A stretch of DNA of 64,000 nt from Calycina herbarum. Taxonomy: Eukaryota > Ascomycota > Leotiomycetes > Helotiales > Pezizellaceae. Below are positions 56,471 through 64,000 of this stretch, piece by piece. The DNA lies in contig LLEY01000157.1 in assembly GCA_001414485.1 (NCBI GenBank), positions 62,001 through 126,000 on the forward strand. Reading direction: 5' to 3'. Each line of letters opens with the position of its first letter. The first letter of the stretch is position 1. The notes under the pieces were generated by a model. That model saw nothing but the letters and a program-made list of their open reading frames with translations. It had not been told where the DNA came from and searched no databases. Position numbers and translations under genes: made by a program.

Positions 56471-58487
56471 TACGAGTAGATAAAAGCGAGTGATTTAGAA
56501 CAAAAAATTCCATCTACGAAAAAAGGTAGAATATATCTTTTATACTAATTCTACTATATTTAATTTATAAAAGTCTTTAAAGCTTAGGAATTATTCCTAA
56601 GCTACTTAGATATAATCGTTATATATCTAAATACTAAATTAAGAAAGATTATATATATCTTTATACTATATCTAAAACATATATTATAATTCTACTATAG
56701 ATCTTACTTTATACTTATTATAATCTATAGTACTTGAGAGACGATAGAAGAGAGCTATAAGTTACTTAAATAGCGTTATAAGTAATAGAAGTGAGCGTAG
56801 AAGTATAGGCTTCTTAATAGCGTTAACTCTTAAATTATCTCTAGTAACTACTAGGGAATTAAAGTATATATTTAAAGATATACTATATCCTCTACTTATA
56901 TATACTAGTAGAAGTGCTATTATATCTCTCTTTATCTCTCCTTTTTTATTCGTATATATTAAATTCGTAATAATAAACGTAGAAGGAGTAGTCGGTGATC
57001 TCTAGCCTCTATATACTCTCTTCGCTTATAACTTTATATCTAAATACCTTATTATATAGTAATTAAGAGTAGTAGGTTATACGTAGCACGTCCTAGAGAA
57101 GTTAGCACACGTATCTTTAGTATACTTAAAGTTCTTTTAAATCTCTGCTGTCGCTTCTAGTACTTCTACTTATAACGCTCTCTTAATCGCTAAATCGTCG
57201 AGCTGCCTACTCGTTACAGTAGAGCGCGCTCTCTTCGCCTTTTATACCTTCTTTTAAGTATTCCTTTTATCTCTCTTTCTCTTATGTAAGAGAGACGCCG
57301 CCGCCGTCTTCTACGCTGCCTTCTTATCTATATACCTCTAAGCTTTACTATTATCATCGCTTAAAGATTCGATAAAGGATAGATCGCTCTTATTACTTAA
57401 TTCGTTCGCTGCTTTGTTATATACGTTAGTAACGCTCTTAGGCTTTTTAGCGCTCTTCTTCTCTAGAGCCTTTATAGTCTTTAAATTAATAGAATTATTT
57501 AGATCGTTATTTACGCTATAGTATACTACTAAAACGTACTAGATTATCTTCTCTCCGATTACCTTAGTATACTCTAGAGCCTTCTTAAAGTCGTTCTAAT
57601 CTCTCTAATTACTAATATCGTGTCTTTTAGAATCGCTCTTTATACTCTAAATAGCTATCTAATAATCAGAATCTCAGCGCCCTCGATTACGTCTAAAATA
57701 GCTGTTAATAAATCTATCTACTACTCTGTATATATTCGCTACTATATATATAAAGTCTACTTCTCGATTCTTAAGCCTTAAATTCAAGAGCTTATTAAGA
57801 GTCCTCTCTTATATACTATCTATATATATCTTTATCTTAATTACTATAACTAGCGCTTTTAAGACATTTAATACTTTAGAAGAGGTCTTCTTTCTAGGAG
57901 TCTTTTAAGCTTTATTACTATTACTCTTAGTAAGCTTAGTAGATAGAAAGGTTCTCTTCTTTTTAGACTTCGCTAACGAGGTTATAGAATCCTCCTTCTT
58001 AAAGATTAATATATATTTAGCCTCCTCTTTAGCTTCTTTTCTTACTCTCGCTCTCGCTCTTACCCTTGCTACCTCTCTCTCTCTCCTTTCTCTTATCTAG
58101 TATTCCTCCTCTCTTTTAGTATCGGCTCTTTCCTTCTCTATATATATTATATTATCTTCCTCGATTAATCGTTGTAATTTAGTAGCTTTAGAGAGAGAGG
58201 TAATTAAGAGTATACGAGAGCCTAGTACTATTAAAGAGCTCTTACTAGAAAGGCGTGCTTCTAGAGCCTTTAAGTTAGCTCTTACTAAAGCTTCTATATC
58301 GATTATAACCTTCCTTAGTAGTAGTAGTAGTAGTAGTAGTATATCGGTAGTAGAAGAGAGAGCTTTTTTAATAGCTTTTTTAGTAGCTTTTTTAACTTTA
58401 GAGAGTGATTTAGGTATCTCTGGCCTAGGGTCTTATAAGCGTATATTCCTAGGTATATTAGAGTATTAAAGGTATTAAGAATAAGGT
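56471..58487. other. Decayed coding sequence of unknown type in the large element
   Basis: On the minus strand (about 58440 down to 57000) a Lys/Arg/Glu/Ala-rich, coiled-coil-like coding trace can be followed despite stops, including an IDIEALVRANLKALEARL segment and a run of RER/RAR-type residues. A (AGT)n microsatellite lies at 58317-58341. This could be a second gene of the DNA transposon or another insertion. Not identified. Confidence 0.35.
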
Positions 58488-58603
58488 AATAAGTGGTTAT
58501 TTAGCTAATATTTCTATAGAGCCTCCTAGGCACGATTATAGTATATAAAACGCTTAGATTATAAAAAAAGTAGGTAAATTCAAGCTTAACTCGTAACTGA
58601 CTA
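58488..58603 (-). repeat. Right terminal inverted repeat of the large element
   Basis: Inverse complement of 41317-41432 with C-to-T and G-to-A changes throughout. Confidence 0.85.
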
Positions 58604-58605
58604 TA

Positions 58606-59777
58606 TTCCTACTTTATCTGCCTAATAAAGAATAGTTAAAACTTTTTTAAAACTTAGATATAAGATTAATAGATACCTAGTAGTAATATTTAACTTTCTT
58701 TATATTTGCTAAGGTTTTAGAAGTATGTTAGTAGATAAAAAGTAGGTAAAACAAGATAGATTAGTTAAAAAGAGAGAGGTTAAGAAGGCTAGGAGAATAG
58801 CACTTCTCTCTTATCTTACTACTAGGAGTTATTTTATATAGTTAACTAGATATCTCTTTCTTTTTCTTAAAGAACTAAAGTATTTTAACCTTATATTTCT
58901 ATTCTATCTTTACCCCTCTTTTACTCTGCTATTATAGACGTTAACGACTCTTACTCTTTATCTTAAGAGGTCCGGTTCACCTCTCTATTCTCTCTTAAGA
59001 GCTCTGAACCGCTAAATATCACTCTTTTTAGTACTTTAGCTAAGCAGGAATTTTACGACTATCTTAAAGCCTCTTCTAATAAGAGATATCTCACTTCTTA
59101 TAAACAATTCAAGTACTATAATTAGCTATAAAACCTAAAGCAAGTAGTCTCTTAAGGTCTCCCGATAGTAGAAAGAGTAAGGTAATCTATAGTAAAGTTT
59201 AAAGTTCTTAACAAGTATATACTTAATAATAACCAAGTATATTATTAACCTAAATCGGTTTATAGAATAGATTACCTAAAGAGATACGTAGTTTATACCT
59301 ATGACGTCTTTAATCTTATTACTAGAGTATATCGTAGACTAAAGTATACTAGTAAGTACCTAACTCTACTTATTCTTATTTAATTAACTAATAAACTTAG
59401 GTATAAATAAGACTTATATATGCTGTATAGAGTTATATTACAGGATCTTATAGAAAGACGTAGAGTTTATTCTTAAGAGGTATATATACTATGCTCTTAT
59501 AAGAGCTTCTCGTAAACCGACTATTATCTAGCTAATTACCTTATACTATTACCTTAATAGAGTCTATATAGATCTTATAGACTTTACTTCTTAACCTAAT
59601 CTACTCTTCTTCTCTAGATATAACGAATCATAGAGCTTTAAGTAGATCCTCTAGATCAAAGATCACTTCTTAAGTACGTATAGCTATACGCTCTGAAGAA
59701 TAAGAAGAGTGAGACTATTACTAAGGCTACTAGTATGTTCTTACCTTACTTTAACTTAATAAAAACTAATTATTTTA
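58606..59777. other. AT-rich decayed sequence, unidentified
   Basis: Coding traces with stops at 59030-59760 cannot be assigned. With 61634-62310 it is interrupted by the Fot1/pogo element, so both sides may belong to one older element. Confidence 0.35.
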
Positions 59778-59779
59778 TA

Positions 59780-61631
59780 ACGTGTTTCACAAGCGAGTCG
59801 CCTACACAAGCTGGTCGCCCACTTTCCTCGTCGCGTACCATGTACTACCTTTAAATCATAATAGCTTAATACTATAACGTTTAATTACCTTCTTAAGAAG
59901 CTAATATCATTTTGGTAACCTAAGAACTCGAAAACAACGCGTTATTGACTGAACGAAGCGCTACAAAGATTTACCATGTTCCTTGAAAGACTCTCTTCGA
60001 TCGACGCGCCGGAAAGCCCTTACAACGCGATTGCTAGCCTAATTCGAAAAAGCTTATAAAGCTAGAGGAGGAGGCAATAGTTAGATATATATTAGAGTTG
60101 GATTCGCGAGGGTTTTCGCCTATAAGGGATATAGTACGAGATATAGCTAATAATCTGCTAAGAGAGCGCGACGAAAAGCCTATAGGTAAGAACTGGCCGG
60201 ATAACTTTATAAAACGTATACCTAAGCTTAAAACTCGATAGAGTCGTTCGTACGATCGTTAGCAAGCTTTAACTAAGGATCCGCGAGTTATTAGCCTATA
60301 GTTTACGCTTGTATAGTCTATTAAAGAGAAATATAGTATTTAAGATGAGGATATTTATAACTTTAACGAAAGTGGCTTTATGATGGGAGTTATTTCGTCT
60401 TAACTTGTTGTTATAAGCTTAGAAACGCGTAGGAAGCGAAAGCAAGTTCAGCTAGGCAATCGCGAGTAGGTTATAGTTATTTAGGGAGTTAACGTAATAG
60501 GATAGGCAATCCCGCTATTCATTATATTCGTGGGCAAAGTACTTATTTCTACCTGGTACTAAGATATATATATACTACACGATTAGGTAATTAAGGTTAG
60601 TAACAACGACTGGATAAACAATAAGCTTAGAGTTATATGGTTAAAGCATTTTAACAAGTATATAAAGGTATAAAGTGTAGGAGGATATCGTTTATTAATT
60701 GTTAATGGTTATAAAAGCTATAACTCGCTTAAATTCTAGTAACTTTGTAAAGACTTAAATATTATTACCCTCTATATACCTCTATACTCATCGCACCTAC
60801 TATAGCCGCTTGATGTAGTCTGCTTCTTACTATTAAAGCGAGCATATAGAGCTAAGATATCAGGCTTAGCACGGAATTATATTAATTATATTACTAAAGA
60901 AACCTTTCTTCTTATGTTTAAAGTAGCTTTTTATAAAGCATTTACAAAGGATAACATCTATACGAGTTTTAAAGGGGCTAGGCTAGTCCTACACAGCCCA
61001 GAAGCTGTGTTATCAAAGCTTAATTTAAGGCTTCGTACGCTAACACTAATAATACTAGAAGACACTCTATGAACACCTAAAACACTAAGTAACGTATACG
61101 AAATAATAGCTTAATCAACGCTTATTCGAGATCGGATTCAAAGATATCAAGACTCGTTACCTAGTTCTATTATTCAGTCTCTTAATCAACTCGAAAAAGG
61201 CTTAACTAGGGTGATGTATAATATAGTATTAATATGTAAAGAAATCACTAGTCTTTGTATAATAACTAAGGCTATAACTAAGCGTAAAAGTCGTAAGAGG
61301 AAGTATATTAAGAGTCAAGAGACATTAACAGTAAGCGACGTAGCTAATTTAATTACATCTAAGGAAAATAGTAGCCAGAAACAAGGTAAAGAGTCTAGGA
61401 AGAGAGTTCGCGTAGACAGGCACTGTAGCCGTTGTAGTAAAACTGGGCATAATTCTCGTACTTATCAGGCAGAAATATTAGATATAGAAGATAGCGAAAG
61501 TTCTAAAGAATACTAGATAGCTTCTATAGTAATAATAACTTTGTATAGTGTTGAGTATTTTGTATTATAATAACACTAGGTTGAAAAAGTGGGCGACTCG
61601 CTTGTGTGGGCGACTCGCTTGTGAAACACGT
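59780..61631 (+). mobile_element. Fot1/pogo-type DNA transposon, RIP-decayed
   Basis: TA at 59778-59779 and 61632-61633 flank inverted repeats beginning ACGTGTTTCACAAGCGAGTC. Inside, GAGTCGCCnACACAAG is followed by a second TCGCCCACTTTC-like unit. Length is 1852 bp, close to the Fot1 family. It holds a broken transposase. Confidence 0.85.
59900..61516 (+). pseudogene. Pogo/Fot1-type transposase (CENPB-HTH + DDE_1), broken
   Basis: A CENPB-like helix-turn-helix zone (about 59960-60280) is followed by DDE_1 core traces: YNFNESGFMMG near 60358 (first Asp changed to Asn in NFNES, usual NFDE), GNREWV-like sequence near 60460, and SSHLLQPLDV near 60787. The tail 61211-61516 is open and ends with a CSRCSKTGHNSRTY zinc-knuckle-like segment, common in this family. 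Several TAG/TAA stops and G-to-A changes show RIP. Confidence 0.72.
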
Positions 61632-61633
61632 TA

Positions 61634-62330
61634 GCCTACTAGATCTTAAACAACGGTACTAAGTTTAAGAGAGAGCTTACAGTACTATACGAGTTACGAA
61701 ATCCACCTATTACATAGATTCGCAGTCGTGTCTATCACTCTCAAACCTAGAAGAGTATAGAGAAGGCAAATAGTACATTTAAAGCTCGTCTTTCTACGTT
61801 CTATATAGACTGAGCCAGCAGCCTCTAAGAGTGGGTTTTACTACTTCCAGAACTTCAAGAAGTTATTAACCTTATACCTACTACTGTACTCCTAGCTCAC
61901 GTTACTCCCTTTAAGGTCTGGTTTAGTAGAAAGCCTCACTAGCTTTCTAATGCTCAGCCTATGTACGTATATCTTACCCCTCTTTTTACCCCTCTTTTTA
62001 CCTCTCTTTTACTAACTTCTTAGTAGGCCTAAAGAAGAAGAAGTATTAGATGCTAATGTAGCTCTAGAGACTGAAGCTCTAATACTTTCTAAGATAGAGA
62101 AACGAGTTTCTACAAAGAATAAATAAGTAAGAGAGAGAATACTAGCAAAAAACACTCTTGAAGCAGCTGAAGTTTTTGCAAAAGGAGCTATAGTTATACT
62201 TCTTGTCCCCTTACAACTTCGGCTAAAGACTGAACTAATACGTATGTTCTGCCGAGTTAACGATCATTATCCTAGCAGCTACTAATTAACGTGCGAGCAT
62301 AGACTTTTAAGTGGGAGATATTAGCACCAC
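61634..62330 (+). pseudogene. Decayed integrase-like end of an older element
   Basis: A trace with ANSTFKARLSTFYID and VTPFKVWFSRKPH resembles the end of an rve-type integrase (usual form NxTxKxRL...TPYEVxFGRKP). It is followed by a purine tract AAGTGGGAGATA at about 62309-62320 and TTAGCACCACG, which could be a polypurine tract and LTR start. Tentative. Confidence 0.4.
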
Positions 62331-62562
62331 GAGCTTAATGGGGAAAATCTCCAACCCCCCCCAGCGTATATCCCTCTTTATAAGATCTAATGCACAAAAG
62401 CAGCCTAAGGTTAAGCTAAGCGTGGCGTGGCAACTGACCAATGGGCGTGGAGCACTCTCTGGGATGCAAAGAGCAGGGCGTAAGCGAAAGGGGGCGAGAA
62501 TAAGTGATAATGAGCCTATTGAAGTGATTATAAGTGATGGAGAGGCTAAAGAGGCGGAAGAA
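62331..62562 (+). other. Junction sequence of repeat origin fused to the NB-ARC fragment
   Basis: The open frame from 62311 runs in phase into the NB-ARC sequence, but its first 85 codons (NGRGALSGMQRAGRKRKGARI, cut short, and an acidic stretch) do not resemble an NLR. It contains a C9 run at 62355. Most likely inserted or rearranged repeat sequence. Confidence 0.4.
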
Positions 62563-63326
62563 GTAAAGAATCTCTTAGAAGTCAAGTGGTTGCTCATCTA
62601 CGATAATGTCGAGCACCATCGACTCCTCAGTACTTGCTGGCCTGTATCGCAGCATGGAGCCATACTTGTCACTACACGTGACAGCGAGATAGCCACCCAA
62701 CCAATCGAAAATGGGCTTCAAATCCCAGAATTTAATGTGGATGAAGGAGCACAGTTCTTAATGCACCAATTGCCAAATCGCAACTTTGAGAATGAAAATA
62801 ATGAGACACAAGCTGCTCGAGCAGTCTCCGAGAAGCTCTGCGGCCACGCTCTAGCTTTGATTCAGATGGCTGCTTTCATCAATACTCGAGGCATGCCTAT
62901 CTCCGAATTTTCGGAATTATACAGTGAGTATCCAGCACGCATGCATAGAGAACGGAAGCCTGGATGGAAATATGTTGGATACAATTTTGCCCTTGATAAT
63001 GTCTGGGTCATATCATTCGAGGCCCTCGACAGAGATGCTCGCACTTGCTTGAACATTCTTAGCTTTCTGGATGCCCAGGGCGTGCCGACTGAGTTATTCA
63101 AGGTTGAGAAGACAATTGCAGTCCCGGAAAGACTTAAATTCTGCCAGGATTCGTTCAGGTATGTATCATCCAGACTCGAGATCAAGGACGGTATGACTGC
63201 TTAATTCAATCTAGTCGTGGTGATGCCATTGCTCAAGTATCGAAACATGGTCTCGTACATGTAGAGAGAGAAGGGTCTCAGCTCTCTATACATCGACTTG
63301 TAAGAGATTCGGAAGAAACTCTGTGA
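62563..63326 (+). pseudogene. NB-ARC NTPase (fungal NLR-like) fragment, truncated at both ends
   Basis: Starts within NB-ARC: VKWLLIYDNVE is the Walker B (kinase 2) region, HGAILVTTRDSEIA the RNBS/sensor segment, GLQIPEFNVDEGAQFL and GHALALIQMAAFI the GxP-like region (proline not kept), then ISFEALDRDARTCLNILSFL as winged-helix part. An intron at 63159-63214 joins CQDSF to SRGDAIAQVSKHGLVHVERE and SIHRLVRDSEETL, stopping at 63326. The P-loop and N-terminal effector domain are missing, as are the TPR or ankyrin repeats expected downstream. Composition is normal, not RIP-decayed. It was probably a non-self recognition or immune-type NLR before transposons cut it. Confidence 0.75.
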
Positions 63327-63439
63327 ACACCCCGAGGCGGGACTAATTTAGTGAAACACCCGACTACAACGCTAGGGTTTCGCCCTAGATATATGACGCC
63401 TTGAAGCTCTACCCCAACACTTTCACTTCTACAAAAAAA

Positions 63440-63735
63440 AATAACTATGGATCTAAGATATAGACTCCGGGGTTTATAAAGGGTTTTCTCGCTTACCAAA
63501 ACTCGAGAGAATAATACGTGGTTTTAACTGGCCGCCCTCTTCTCCGGACCTTAATCCAATAGAGAAGGTATAGAGGTGGATAAAGAATGAGATTTCTAAG
63601 TTATAGCGCGCTCCTACTACTCGGGAGGACTTAATTGCTGTCTTAAAGGAGTTATGGCATAAGATAAACCCTAAAGACTGGCGATATCTCACTCATAGGA
63701 TAGTAGTAATGTTACGGCGCTGGCCCGTAACCTAG
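63440..63735 (+). pseudogene. C-terminal fragment of a Tc1-type transposase
   Basis: Traces read NWPPSSPDLNPIEKV followed by WIKNEISKL, the DDE Glu region of Tc1-like transposases, then TREDLIAVLKELWHKI. Several TAG codons interrupt it. It abuts the stop of the NB-ARC fragment, so this insertion may be what removed its C-terminal repeats. Confidence 0.65.
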
Positions 63736-64000
63736 AAGAATACACGTAACAAATCACGTGACCTCGGTAATCACCTCGGGATGTGTAGATCCATGACGAG
63801 AGCCATGGCGAGATCTCAGCTATACGTGCTTCTGGCTCTTTATAGCTTGTACGAGATTTCAGCTCCTTACAGTTTATACTTACTCAGCAACCCCTTTTCT
63901 CTGGGTATACAGTACTAGTCAACTGCTATTAACCGAGTCTCCTTTTTACCCCGCACCCCACCAGACTTCCCACCACTACTTTTATGAATAACATTAGTAT
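63736..64000. other. Right edge of the window, nothing recognised
   Basis: No gene seen in this short stretch; composition returns to normal. Confidence 0.4.

Larger units (their letters stand above)
41317..58603. mobile_element. 17.3-kb TIR-bounded Tc1/mariner-type element with nested insertions, RIP-decayed
   Basis: TA at 41315-41316 and 58604-58605 flank inverted repeats of about 115 bp. The left repeat begins CAGTCAGTTGCGAGTTAAGC; the right, inverse-complemented, begins TAGTCAGTTACGAGTTAAGC. Nearly all differences are C-to-T or G-to-A. The MITE at 18606-19128 has the same ends. Removing the Gypsy element (41937-49313) and the LINE (about 51041-56470) leaves a host element of about 4.5 kb holding a decayed DDE transposase and further decayed coding sequence. 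Confidence 0.8.

Noticed and set aside
41317..58603. Starship-type giant element
   Set aside because: No tyrosine-recombinase captain could be seen; the ends are long inverted repeats at a TA, and most of the length is explained by nested Gypsy and LINE insertions.
61211..61516. Separate 101-codon gene with zinc-knuckle-like end
   Set aside because: It lies inside the TIRs of the Fot1/pogo element and continues the decayed transposase, so it is that protein's tail.

Overview
The window is chromosomal DNA of a filamentous ascomycete (Pezizomycotina). Genes carry many short GT-AG introns of about 45-70 nt with CTAAC/CTGAC-like branch sites. Typical filamentous-fungal families are present: a CTF1-like Zn2Cys6 regulator, a HET-like membrane protein, AtuA, fungal CorA-like proteins and NB-ARC NTPases. 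A roughly 20 kb AT-rich island has the C-to-T/G-to-A decay expected of RIP. Protein style is compatible with Leotiomycetes, but the species cannot be named from the sequence alone.

Layout. 0-4.4 kb: the 3' part of a hydantoinase/DUF917 gene, then an amidase. 4.5-12.4 kb: a HET-like membrane protein gene with broken frames, a small Q/G/P-rich gene, a CorA-like transporter gene, and a divergent CDP-alcohol phosphotransferase gene carrying a short insertion. 13.2-18.4 kb: a monocarboxylate-type MFS gene split by two Tc1-like transposons inserted side by side at one TA (the first with an intact DD34E transposase), then a truncated drug-type MFS gene on the other strand. 18.6-19.1 kb: a MITE. 19.5-20.9 kb: a disordered hypothetical protein.

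22-39 kb is the most interesting genic block: AtuA-like protein, HGGGW alpha/beta hydrolase, acyl-CoA dehydrogenase, CTF1-like Zn2Cys6 regulator, SDR, Baeyer-Villiger-type flavin monooxygenase and PRISE-type enone reductase. Together they could form a catabolic route for a terpenoid or other enone/ketone: alcohol oxidation, enone reduction, oxygen insertion, ester cleavage, then acyl-CoA oxidation with AtuA. The block contains an array of eleven copies of a short motif (GCGATGTGCAACAAA) spaced about 116-200 bp apart, with two inverted copies about 11 kb away. A second degenerate array follows at 39.2-40.5 kb.

41.3-62.3 kb is a nested transposon graveyard. A TIR-bounded, TA-flanked Tc1/mariner-type element spans 41317-58603. 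It contains a complete LTR-LTR Ty3/Gypsy element with a 5-bp target duplication and a reverse-oriented LINE. A Fot1/pogo-type element follows at 59.8-61.6 kb. No reading frame of 60 codons or more survives between about 42.7 and 61.2 kb. The window ends with a fragment of an NB-ARC NTPase gene truncated on both sides and a transposase tail.
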